From an uncultured bacterium (lineage in GTDB: Bacteria > Bacillota > Clostridia > Christensenellales > Borkfalkiaceae): a DNA stretch of 14,121 bases. Made by a program: the position numbers and the translations under genes. Of the stretch, positions 8,270-14,121 are shown one piece after another. The stretch spans positions 1 through 14,121 of the forward strand of contig CAKXBD010000043.1 of the NCBI GenBank assembly GCA_934871445.1, read 5' to 3'. Numbering within the stretch: position 1 is the stretch's first letter; each line of letters begins with the position of its first letter. The notes below the pieces were generated by a model. The model saw nothing but the letters and a program-made list of their open reading frames with translations, was not told where the DNA came from and did not search any database.

Positions 8270-9104
8270 GCTTTCGATATTGCAACGGTGTTAAGGAGTG
8301 TATTTTTTTGAACATAGAGAAAAAATACTCGTACTCCTTAAAGCCGCACATATAGGAGATTTCTTTGACCGTCAGAGATGTTTTTTTCAAAAGCTCTTCT
8401 GCTTTCGTCATTTTCAGGGCATTGATATAGGAAACGACGGAAACACCCTCTTTTTTTCTGAAAATTCTGCATAAATGGGAATGAGAAATGTGCAGCATAT
8501 CGCATAGATATTTTATGGAAAAATTGTCGTTCAGATATTTTACCTCGATGAAACGCTTTACTTCTTCTACATAATCGTCTTCGTGAAAAAATATATTTTC
8601 CGCTTTTTCTTCTACGGACGCAAAAAGCAAATATAAGACGGAGAGTGCGGAAAAATAAGAAACGGAGATTTGCTTTTCTATTCTTTCGAAAAGCTCGGAT
8701 AACTCCGAACGCAGTTTTTGCGGCATGTTACAGCTTTTTACGGGTTCAGATTCGGAAAACCCCAAAAGACGGACAAAGTCTTTCGCCGTCGTTCCGTCGA
8801 AAACGAACCAGATGTATTCCCAAGGATCTTCCGTTGACGGATAATAAGAAAAAATACAATCCTTTTCTACGACAAATACCTCATGTTTATGCACGGGATA
8901 TTTTTTGCCGTTGATGTTCAATAGGCCGCTTCCCGAAAGTATAAAATGTATCGTGAAATATTTCTGTATTCGGTTAAAGGGATAAGGCTTGATTGTATGA
9001 AAGTTATGATACCCAATCGTCTGAATAAAAAATTCGAGTTCTTCCCTTATCGGAAAGCATTTCGTACATTCTGCGATATTCATGAAATAATTGTGCTTTT
9101 CCAT
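8253..9104 (-). CDS. AraC family transcriptional regulator
   Basis: This 283-aa protein is a DNA-binding transcription factor, probably sensing a sugar or sugar derivative. Residues about 45-105 form an AraC-type cupin sensor (FILSGSGLLNINGKKYPVHK, then WEYIWFVFDG, which is typical of sugar-responsive members). Residues 178-279 are the two helix-turn-helix motifs: SIKYLCDMLHISHSHLCRIF around 196-215, and TVKEISYMCGFKEYEYFFSMF around 245-265, ending in the usual TPLQYRK. The length is normal for the family. It is transcribed away from the GH109-like gene and converges on the surface operon, so either could be its target. The ATG at 9104 sits only 6 bases after the -10 box, implying a leaderless message. 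The next in-frame ATG (codon 8) also lacks a good Shine-Dalgarno site. Confidence 0.93.
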   Translation of the reverse strand: MEKHNYFMNIAECTKCFPIREELEFFIQTIGYHNFHTIKPYPFNRIQKYFTIHFILSGSGLLNINGKKYPVHKHEVFVVEKDCIFSYYPSTEDPWEYIWFVFDGTTAKDFVRLLGFSESEPVKSCNMPQKLRSELSELFERIEKQISVSYFSALSVLYLLFASVEEKAENIFFHEDDYVEEVKRFIEVKYLNDNFSIKYLCDMLHISHSHLCRIFRKKEGVSVVSYINALKMTKAEELLKKTSLTVKEISYMCGFKEYEYFFSMFKKIHSLTPLQYRKQKSGL

Positions 9105-9110
9105 AATCGG

Positions 9111-9139
9111 ATTATAGCATATTTTCTTGTCAGCGTCAA
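9111..9139 (-). promoter_or_regulatory. Sigma-A promoter of the AraC gene
   Basis: On the minus strand, TTGACG (9134-9139) is followed after 17 bases by TATAAT (9111-9116), with an extended -10 TGC before it. The predicted transcription start falls at or next to the A of the ATG at 9104. Confidence 0.8.
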
Positions 9140-9181
9140 TAAAAATGATAAAAAATTATAGTAACAAAAAAAATAATTCCA

Positions 9182-9209
9182 TTGTGAAACCGAAAAAAAG
9201 TGCTATAAT
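9182..9209 (+). promoter_or_regulatory. Promoter of the GH109-like gene
   Basis: TTGTGA (9182-9187) and TATAAT (9204-9209) are spaced by 16 bases, with TGC directly before the -10. The weak -35 and extended -10 suit an activator-dependent promoter. The AraC gene starts about 100 bases away on the other strand. Confidence 0.65.
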
Positions 9210-9253
9210 AAAGACAAAATAAATTTTATTCCTTTAAGAAAGAGGTGTTCAAA

Positions 9254-10495
9254 ATGACGGAAAAAGTAAAAATGGGAATCGTGGGATTGGGTTGCCGCGG
9301 ATTTTCCCTTTTGGATACAATATTGGCCTGTGAAAATGCGGAAATCGCCGCCGTTTGCGACGTATATCCCGACAGAGTAAATCAGGCGTTTGAAAAGGTC
9401 TGTAAAAAGCAGAAAAGACAGCCTGCGAAGTATGCCGACTATCGGGAATTGCTTGCCGACGGAGAAATAGAAACTGTATTGATATGTTCTTCTTGGGACG
9501 AACATATCCGCATGGCAATTGAAGCCATGCGTGCCGGAAAAATTACGGCAATGGAAGTTGGCGGAGCTTATGACGTAGAAGAGTGTTGGGAGCTTGTCCG
9601 TACTTATGAGGAGACAAAAACGCCGATCATGCTCATGGAAAACTGTTGTTTTGACAGATTTGAGCTTCTTGCAACTTCGCTCGTACGGGCGGGAAAATTG
9701 GGAGAAATCGTACATTGTCACGGCGCTTACAGCCATGACCTCAGAGATGAAGTTTTAGGGGGATATGTAAACCGCCATTATCGGCTCGATAATTATAAAA
9801 AGCGTAACTGCGAAAATTATCCGACACACGAGCTCGGACCGATTGCCAAACTTTTGGATATCAATCGGGGCAACAGAATGATTTCGTTAGTCTCTGTAGC
9901 TTCTAAGGCAGCGGGATTGAGCGCTTTTTCCGAAACGGAGAAAAACCCCGACCCTTCTGTCCGAGGCATAAAATTTGCTCAGGGAGATATAGTGAATACG
10001 ATTATCACCTGTGCGAACGGGGAAACGATTTCCTTGAAATTAGACACGACTTTGCCGAAATATTATTCGAGGGAATTTACCGTCCGCGGGACAAAAGGAC
10101 TGTGCAATCAGGAAGCGAATATGGTCATGGTAGAGGACGAGTGTAATTTCCATGAATTTTTCGAGCCGGAAAAGACATTGGAAAAGCAGTTGAACAGCGC
10201 CGAAAGATACAGAGATTATCTCCCTTCCGTATGGAGAGATATTACGCCCGAAGAAAAGTCTTTGGGGCACGGCGGAATGGATTATCTGATGTTCAAGGAG
10301 TTTTTCGCCTGCATAAAGGAAGACCGAGAGTTTCCTATCGATGTATATGACGCGGCCTCGTGGATGTGTATAACGGCTCTGTCAGAACAATCCGTGGCAA
10401 CAGGAGGAACGGTCAGATTTATTCCCGATTTTACAAGGGGAAAATGGATTAAACGCCCGCGAAAAGACGTGATTTCGCTTCCCTCTATGGAATAA
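9254..10495 (+). CDS. Gfo/Idh/MocA family oxidoreductase, GH109-like
   Basis: This 413-aa cytosolic protein has no signal peptide. Residues 7-130 form the Rossmann NAD(P)-binding domain (GIVGLGCRG at 8-16; EVGGAYDVEECW at 101-112, in the place of the usual EKP). The C-terminal domain carries NYPTHELGP at 188-196, GHGGMDYLM at 338-346 and DVYDAASW at 363-370. These strongly recall GH109 alpha-N-acetylgalactosaminidases, which use tightly bound NAD+ in a redox elimination mechanism and have Tyr and His in an NYPTHG motif. Here E193 replaces that Gly. The ATG at 9254 is chosen because AGAGGTG (9241-9247) lies 6 bases upstream; the in-frame GTG at 9245 falls inside that site. Being divergent from an AraC regulator fits a sugar-induced enzyme. 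An ordinary sugar dehydrogenase remains possible. Confidence 0.88.
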   Translation: MTEKVKMGIVGLGCRGFSLLDTILACENAEIAAVCDVYPDRVNQAFEKVCKKQKRQPAKYADYRELLADGEIETVLICSSWDEHIRMAIEAMRAGKITAMEVGGAYDVEECWELVRTYEETKTPIMLMENCCFDRFELLATSLVRAGKLGEIVHCHGAYSHDLRDEVLGGYVNRHYRLDNYKKRNCENYPTHELGPIAKLLDINRGNRMISLVSVASKAAGLSAFSETEKNPDPSVRGIKFAQGDIVNTIITCANGETISLKLDTTLPKYYSREFTVRGTKGLCNQEANMVMVEDECNFHEFFEPEKTLEKQLNSAERYRDYLPSVWRDITPEEKSLGHGGMDYLMFKEFFACIKEDREFPIDVYDAASWMCITALSEQSVATGGTVRFIPDFTRGKWIKRPRKDVISLPSME

Positions 10496-10558
10496 TGCAC
10501 GAAAAATTTATCAAACAGGGATGCGGAAGTTTCTCAAAAATAAATATGCGGAAAAGTC

Positions 10559-10587
10559 TTGACAATTTTCGGGAAATAAGTTAAAAT
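10559..10587 (+). promoter_or_regulatory. Promoter of the 43-aa peptide gene
   Basis: TTGACA (10559-10564) and TAAAAT (10582-10587) are separated by 17 bases, close to the sigma-A consensus. The start site should be near 10594, giving a leader of about 25 bases with a strong ribosome site. Confidence 0.8.
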
Positions 10588-10618
10588 ATAGATATATTTT
10601 TACGGAGGAAGGGAAAAT

Positions 10619-10750
10619 ATGAGGAAAAAATATAAAAATCCGAAAATTGAAATCATTTTGTTCGAATACGCCGATATAATTCGGACGAGCGGTTATGACG
10701 GGTATATGAACGACATCGAATGGGGCGCGAATATTTTTGAAGAAGATTAA
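10619..10750 (+). CDS. Small 43-aa peptide of unknown function
   Basis: An ATG with GGAGGAAGGG just upstream (10604-10613) opens a 43-codon frame ending in TAA at 10748. The peptide starts with a basic segment (MRKKYKNPKIEIILF), continues with EYADIIRTSGYDGY and ends in an acidic tail (NIFEED). The order of basic start, P-x-I-E, hydrophobic/acidic middle, D-I-I-x-T-S-G and acidic end recalls many small unannotated peptides I have seen in gut Bacillota; this is recall, not a search. There is no signal peptide, no membrane segment and no double-glycine leader. The gene has its own promoter and is closed by a strong terminator 3 bases after the stop, so it is a self-contained transcription unit. 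Possible roles include a modified-peptide precursor, a signal or a regulatory small protein. I cannot choose among them. Confidence 0.72.
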   Translation: MRKKYKNPKIEIILFEYADIIRTSGYDGYMNDIEWGANIFEED

Positions 10751-10753
10751 TAG

Positions 10754-10783
10754 AAAACCGGAGCGAAAAGACGCTCCGGTTTT
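10754..10783 (+). terminator. Strong intrinsic terminator after the peptide gene
   Basis: A perfect 12-bp stem (10754-10765 with 10772-10783) closes a 6-base loop and runs into a T-tract (10780-10784). It lies 3 bases after the peptide stop and 18 bases before the next start codon. The next gene has no separate promoter in this gap, so it probably depends on read-through. Confidence 0.92.
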
Positions 10784-10801
10784 TCAAAGGAGTTTTGAGA
10801 G

Positions 10802-12016
10802 ATGAAAGTAGAAGTAGTAAAATATCGTTCGGAATGGAGAGAAGAATTTGAAGTGGAAGCGGAGAAGATAAGAGAAATCTTAGGTGACGAAACGATTGCG
10901 ATTTATCATATCGGCAGTACTTCGGTAGAAGGACTTTCCGCAAAGCCGATTATCGATATTATGCCCGTCGTAAAAGATATTTCACGGATTGATAAATTGA
11001 ATTCTGCCTTTGAATCACTGGGTTACGAATGTATGGGCGAATTCGGAATCCCGGACAGGAGATATTTCAGAAAAGGCGGAGAAGAACGGACGCATCAAAT
11101 TCATATTTTCGGACGGAAAAACGAATACGACATTTCCCGTCATCTCGCAGTTCGTGACTATCTTCGCCGCCACGCGGATAAAGCGAAAGAATACGGACGT
11201 TTGAAAGAGGAATTGGCGAAAAAATATCCTTTTAATATAGAAGGATATTGCGACGGAAAGGATTCTTTTGTAAAAGATATGGAGCGGGAAGCCTTGAAAG
11301 AGTTTTATGCGCTCGCTTATCTTTCCCGCGATAAAAATTCTTATGTGGATATGTCGGAATGTATTTCCCGCGGAGCGGCAAAAATTTTATTTTCAGGGGA
11401 TATAGGCGTATTGTTATATGAGCAATCGAGCGGGATTTATATGATTGCCGCCGAGGAGCGGGAAGCGGCGGAAAAAATTCTGTCTTTTCTCGATGAAAAG
11501 GAGCTGAAAAACAAGAGCGGGCTTTTAGTCGCTCACGGAGAGACTGCCCGCGCGGCGGCGTATGAAAAGTTGGGGCTGAAAGGCGAAACGGCTTGTTTTC
11601 AGGTCGTATATACTTCTAAAAATCCGCGTAGCTTAAAAGGAAATCTGAATTTTCGTATTCCCGAGAGAGCAGAAATCGAGAAGATAAAGCGCGAATATCA
11701 TTTAGAATCCCCTGAAAATATCGAAAAACTTTGCTCCGCAAAAAAAATTTGGTGCGGGTTTTCAAAATCGGGGGATTTTATCGGATTTATCGGCAGGCAT
11801 CCCGAAGGGAGCATGGGACTTTTGCAAGTATTTCCCGAATATCGCCGCCGAGGATATGGGGAAGAGCTGGAAAGTTTCATGATTAATCGGTTTTTGGAAG
11901 AAGGACGCGTCCCTTACGCGCATATTATCGTAGATAACGAAAAGTCCATGAATTTACAGAAAAAATTGGGCTATGAGGTGGCGGACAAAAAGATTTATTG
12001 GTTGTTCGAGGAATAA
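10802..12016 (+). CDS. GrpB/UPF0157 family protein fused to a GNAT acetyltransferase
   Basis: This 404-aa protein joins two domains usually found apart. Residues 1-172 are a GrpB (UPF0157) domain, related to nucleotidyltransferase folds. It has IYHIGSTSVEGLSAKPIIDI at 34-53 and YDISRHLAVRDYLRRH at 109-124, both hallmarks of the family. Residues about 185-404 are GNAT-like. The acetyl-CoA loop RRRGYG is at 348-353, followed by the usual IVDNEKSMNLQKKLGY at 376-391. The part from 185 to 320 resembles the N-terminal half of GNAT proteins that act on amino-acyl or small-molecule substrates. The protein is cytosolic, with no membrane segment. The start follows AAAGGAG (10786-10792) by 9 bases. The molecular function of GrpB is unclear to me and the acetylation substrate cannot be read from sequence. 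The fused architecture suggests that the two activities act on one substrate. Confidence 0.88.
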   Translation: MKVEVVKYRSEWREEFEVEAEKIREILGDETIAIYHIGSTSVEGLSAKPIIDIMPVVKDISRIDKLNSAFESLGYECMGEFGIPDRRYFRKGGEERTHQIHIFGRKNEYDISRHLAVRDYLRRHADKAKEYGRLKEELAKKYPFNIEGYCDGKDSFVKDMEREALKEFYALAYLSRDKNSYVDMSECISRGAAKILFSGDIGVLLYEQSSGIYMIAAEEREAAEKILSFLDEKELKNKSGLLVAHGETARAAAYEKLGLKGETACFQVVYTSKNPRSLKGNLNFRIPERAEIEKIKREYHLESPENIEKLCSAKKIWCGFSKSGDFIGFIGRHPEGSMGLLQVFPEYRRRGYGEELESFMINRFLEEGRVPYAHIIVDNEKSMNLQKKLGYEVADKKIYWLFEE

Positions 12017-12037
12017 TTTTATCATAAATTCATACAT

Positions 12038-12081
12038 AAAACCCCTTCAATTTGCAGAAATTGAATTTGAAGGGGGATTTT
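12038..12081 (+). promoter_or_regulatory. Hairpin overlapping the ribosome site of the CmpB-like gene
   Basis: CCCCTTCAA (12042-12050) can pair with TTGAAGGGG (12067-12075). The same left arm can pair as TTCAATTT (12046-12053) with AAATTGAA (12058-12065), leaving CCCC/GGGG as an outer stem. Either fold buries the Shine-Dalgarno AGGGGGA (12071-12077). TTTT follows directly before the ATG, so it could also act as a terminator for the GrpB-GNAT gene. Confidence 0.6.
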
Positions 12082-12753
12082 ATGGCAGAAACGGGAGCAA
12101 AAAAGGAAAAAGAGGCTACGGAAGAACAGCCGATAAAGGGACTAAGAAAACTTTCGGTGGTTTCGTTGATGTTTTTTCTCATTTCCTTTTTGGGTTGGTG
12201 TATGGAAATGATTTATTGCTCCTCCTGGTTTACGGATTTTGACGACAGGGGATTTCTCACTTTGCCGTTTTGCGTCATTTACGGAACGCCGCTCTGTCTG
12301 GTCTTTCTCCTTCTGGGAACCCCGAAAGAAGGATTTTTGGCTGGGAGCATAGAAAAGACAAGGCTGAAAAAAGGCGTAAAGATTTTTTTGCGTTATGCCT
12401 TGTATTTTCTTTTGTCCGCCGGAATTGCCACTTTGTTTGAGCTCGTTTTCGGTTTGCTGTTCGATTCTCTCGGCGTCAGACTTTGGAGTTATCGCCGTTT
12501 TCCTTTGAACTATAAAGGATATGTGTGCCTTTATTTTTCATTGCTTTGGGGTACGCTGATTACGCTTTCCATGTCCACCTTTTTCAATCCGCTGTATCGG
12601 ACTTTGGCTCGTATTCCGCACAGGGCTGCGATGATTATCAATCTCGTTTTATGGGTGGCTGTCATCGCCGATTTTTCTTTTAATATCGTATACCTTTTGC
12701 GGGAAGGTCACCATTTTGAATTGATTTTTTTTCTATGGTCGGGCTTTTTATAA
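12082..12753 (+). CDS. CmpB-like putative ABC transporter permease (PF06541 type)
   Basis: This 223-aa integral membrane protein has a charged N-terminus (residues 1-23) and about five hydrophobic segments, near 24-44, 59-79, 101-128, 146-167 and 181-205. Family hallmarks are visible: FLGWCMEMIY at 36-45, RGFLTLPFCVIYG at 56-68, and WSYRRFPLNYKGYVCLYFSL at 135-154, a segment usually read as WxYxxxPxNxxGxxCLxFS. The family is called a putative ABC permease, but its transported substrate is not established and no ATPase gene is nearby. The ATG at 12082 is chosen over the in-frame TTG at 12052 because AGGGGGA (12071-12077) precedes it. A hairpin covers that site. The gene ends 7 bases before a strong terminator. 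Confidence 0.85.
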   Translation: MAETGAKKEKEATEEQPIKGLRKLSVVSLMFFLISFLGWCMEMIYCSSWFTDFDDRGFLTLPFCVIYGTPLCLVFLLLGTPKEGFLAGSIEKTRLKKGVKIFLRYALYFLLSAGIATLFELVFGLLFDSLGVRLWSYRRFPLNYKGYVCLYFSLLWGTLITLSMSTFFNPLYRTLARIPHRAAMIINLVLWVAVIADFSFNIVYLLREGHHFELIFFLWSGFL

Positions 12754-12760
12754 AAATAAT

Positions 12761-12785
12761 CCCCGATTCCGATAAGGAATCGGGG
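12761..12785. terminator. Bidirectional intrinsic terminator between convergent genes
   Basis: A perfect 10-bp stem (12761-12770 with 12776-12785) has a 5-base loop. The plus-strand tail is CGTTTTC; the minus-strand tail is ATTATTTTTA. It can serve both the CmpB-like gene (stop at 12753) and the minus-strand gene ending at 12800. Confidence 0.9.
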
Positions 12786-12799
12786 CGTTTTCTATCCGT

Positions 12800-13582
12800 T
12801 CAGTTTGTTTTGAAACGAATGGTTTTAGGTTTGCAACGGGCGGAAAGAAGCGCGATAAATTCTTCTTCCGTCCCTACAGTAAAGCCGCAGCGGTCGACTA
12901 ACCATACGACAACACCCAAATAGAATAAAAAGTGGCTTTTGGTTTTCCTTACTTTTGTGATTTTTTCATAGCGGATTCGGGTTATGTCTATCTGTTCATT
13001 TCCGTCGAAAGAGGATACTTCTACATACTCGTTTCCGAAACGGTAAATCTGATAGGTGGAATCGGTGATGAGTTTATTCTTTTTAATAAAGGTGCTTTGA
13101 GAAACGAACAAGGCAGCTCCGCAAGCCACTAATATTATACCGCAAAAAAGCAGAATTCTGTCCCCGTCGTCCGAAAAGGGGGCGATTACGTTTATCAGAA
13201 TCAGCAACGCCCCGAAAATGGCCGCGCAAAAGCCGAAAATCCGAATGTTTTTATAAAAATTCCGCAGAACGGAACGGTTGAACAGGGTACGGTTTTCGAG
13301 GATGGGTGCTTGATTTTGCGGAGCCCTTCCGCTTGCTCCCTGTTCGGTATTTTCGGAAAAAACGGGAGTGCCGCTCGTTTCAGGAAAGACGGAGCCGTCC
13401 GATTGAGGGGAAACGGAAATGACAGACCCGTTGTCCGTTTGAAGTGCTTCGGAAACAATAGATTTATCGTTCGGTTCGGCCGTTTCTGCAAAAAAGGCGT
13501 TTTCCGCAAATTTCCTGCCACATTTCGCGCAGAATTTGGCTTCGTCGGGATTTTCCGCCCGACAATAGGGACAAAATTTCAT
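12800..13582 (-). CDS. Zinc-ribbon membrane protein with YcxB-like C-terminal domain
   Basis: This 260-aa protein has an N-terminal zinc ribbon (C4, C7, C18, C21; CPYC and CAKC) of the kind found in many Bacillota membrane proteins. A long, low-complexity Ser/Glu/Pro linker (24-98) and two membrane segments (about 115-134 and 142-162) follow. The C-terminal domain (170-252) matches the YcxB-like layout, with YQIYRFGNEYVEVSS, then a segment of the type YEKITKVRKTKSHFLFYLG and EEFIALL. The ATG at 13582 is chosen over an in-frame TTG at 13600 because AAAGGAG (13589-13595 on the minus strand) lies just upstream of the ATG. The zinc ribbon would face the cytosol. The function of this family is not known to me. 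It is a single-gene unit with its own consensus promoter. Confidence 0.85.
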   Translation of the reverse strand: MKFCPYCRAENPDEAKFCAKCGRKFAENAFFAETAEPNDKSIVSEALQTDNGSVISVSPQSDGSVFPETSGTPVFSENTEQGASGRAPQNQAPILENRTLFNRSVLRNFYKNIRIFGFCAAIFGALLILINVIAPFSDDGDRILLFCGIILVACGAALFVSQSTFIKKNKLITDSTYQIYRFGNEYVEVSSFDGNEQIDITRIRYEKITKVRKTKSHFLFYLGVVVWLVDRCGFTVGTEEEFIALLSARCKPKTIRFKTN

Positions 13583-13612
13583 GGCGTGCTCCTTTTTCAA
13601 TATATCGTATTT

Positions 13613-13641
13613 ATTATATCATAAGTTCGGTATATTGTCAA
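13613..13641 (-). promoter_or_regulatory. Consensus sigma-A promoter of the zinc-ribbon gene
   Basis: On the minus strand, TTGACA (13636-13641) and TATAAT (13613-13618) are spaced by exactly 17 bases, with TGA before the -10. Both hexamers are perfect, so the basal expression should be high unless repressed. Confidence 0.88.
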
Positions 13642-13672
13642 GACATGTAACAAAAAATAATCTTCGGAAGAA

Positions 13673-13701
13673 TTGCTTTTTTCCTAAATTTATGCTATAC
13701 T
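13673..13701 (+). promoter_or_regulatory. Promoter of the thioredoxin reductase-like gene
   Basis: TTGCTT (13673-13678) and TATACT (13696-13701) are spaced by 17 bases with an extended -10 TGC. It points away from the zinc-ribbon promoter, leaving 31 bases between the two -35 boxes. Confidence 0.7.
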
Positions 13702-13729
13702 GCAAGAGGATTTTCATGAGGAGAAAAAT

Positions 13730-14121
13730 ATGCTGGATTGTATCATCGTAGGGAGCGGAATCGCGGGAATTTCCGCGGCGCTTACCTTAAAAGCAAACGG
13801 AAAAAACTTCATGTTGCTCGGTTCGCCTGATCTGAGCGTCAAGATAAGCCGTGCAGAATGTATCCGCAATTATCCGGGGCTGTCCTCGGTGACGGGGAAA
13901 GAATTTATCGAAGCCCTGAAAAAACAGCTTTCCGAAGCGGAGATTTCCGTTACGGACGAACGGGTTTCGGGCGTTTATGCCATGGGCGGGAAATTTGCCG
14001 TCCTGACGCAGAGCGGAGCTTCTTTTGAGGCGAAGACCGTTATTTTGGCAACGGGAGTAGAGTCCGTAAAACGTTTGGAGGGCGAAGAAGAATTTCTCGG
14101 CCGAGGCGTCAGCTATTGCGC
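13730..14121 (+). CDS. Thioredoxin reductase-like FAD/NAD(P) oxidoreductase, 3' truncated
   Basis: The first 130 codons of a flavoprotein are present, and the right edge cuts the gene. The FAD-binding Rossmann motif VGSGIAG is at residues 7-13, NYPG at 47-50, the second dinucleotide strand ILATGV at 105-110, and GRGVSYC at 124-130. In thioredoxin reductases the last motif continues as SYCATCD, the redox-active CxxC. The window ends just after the first of these cysteines, so its completeness cannot be judged. The start is supported by AGGAG (13719-13723), 6 bases upstream. The likely role is reduction of thioredoxin or a related thiol protein in the cytosol. Related flavoproteins lacking the second Cys are the main alternative. 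Confidence 0.85.
   Translation, partial: MLDCIIVGSGIAGISAALTLKANGKNFMLLGSPDLSVKISRAECIRNYPGLSSVTGKEFIEALKKQLSEAEISVTDERVSGVYAMGGKFAVLTQSGASFEAKTVILATGVESVKRLEGEEEFLGRGVSYC

Noticed and set aside
9203..9736. 177-codon minus-strand frame opposite the GH109-like gene
   Set aside because: It has no ribosome site or domain, and it covers the promoter and Rossmann domain of a well-supported plus-strand gene.
10619..10750. Class II bacteriocin or double-glycine leader peptide
   Set aside because: There is no GG/GA cleavage motif, no Cys/Ser/Thr-rich core and no transporter or modification gene beside it.
12735..12923. 62-codon plus-strand frame after the CmpB-like gene
   Set aside because: It runs through a strong terminator and lies antisense to the YcxB-like domain.
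13310..13624. 104-codon plus-strand frame over the zinc-ribbon gene
   Set aside because: It is antisense to the CPYC/CAKC zinc ribbon and to a perfect sigma-A promoter, and has no domain of its own.
1..14121. tRNA, rRNA, CRISPR, insertion sequence or phage genes
   Set aside because: Reading both strands I found no cloverleaf, no regular spaced repeats and no transposase or integrase motifs.

Overview
The window looks like chromosome from a moderately low-GC, anaerobic gut-type Bacillota (Clostridia), possibly a Christensenellales or Borkfalkiaceae-like lineage. The signs are strong Shine-Dalgarno sites (GGGAGG, AGGAG), sigma-A type promoters that often carry an extended -10 TGn, and large exported multi-domain proteins with FIVAR-like helical stalks and a membrane tail. 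The lineage is inference. I see no rRNA, tRNA, CRISPR array, insertion sequence or prophage gene. No gap between genes exceeds about 150 bases.

Bases 2-8219 hold three co-oriented genes that read as one operon for extracellular glycan handling. The first enters from the left edge, so its N-terminus is missing; it is a modular beta-sandwich protein. The second (1328-4402) is a surface protein with two near-duplicate F5/8 type C (discoidin/CBM32-like) modules, an Ig-like domain, five FIVAR-like repeats and a Cys-containing C-terminal membrane tail. The third (4473-8219) has a TIM-barrel glycoside hydrolase-like domain with a KDEP motif, followed by chitobiase-C-like, F5/8C, lectin-like, Ig-like and three FIVAR-like modules, and it ends in the same kind of tail. 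A hairpin at 8240-8269 separates this operon from a convergent gene.

Bases 8253-10495 hold a divergent pair. On the minus strand is an AraC-type regulator, and on the plus strand a Gfo/Idh/MocA oxidoreductase resembling GH109 NAD-dependent alpha-N-acetylgalactosaminidases. Both have clear promoters with the same TGCTATAAT box. The regulator promoter is so close to its ATG that the transcript looks leaderless. The likely picture is a sugar-responsive regulator controlling the cytosolic GH109-like enzyme, and perhaps the surface operon. GalNAc-containing glycans such as mucin are a plausible substrate, but this is not proven.

Bases 10496-14121 are a mixed housekeeping or unknown stretch. It contains a 43-codon peptide gene with its own consensus promoter and a strong terminator, a GrpB-GNAT fusion, a CmpB-like membrane protein whose ribosome site lies in a hairpin, a convergent zinc-ribbon/YcxB-like membrane protein, and the first 130 codons of a thioredoxin reductase-like flavoprotein cut off by the right edge just at its expected CxxC motif.

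The items I consider most worth following are the shared Cys-containing C-terminal tails, the unassigned KDEP hydrolase domain, and the autonomous 43-aa peptide gene.
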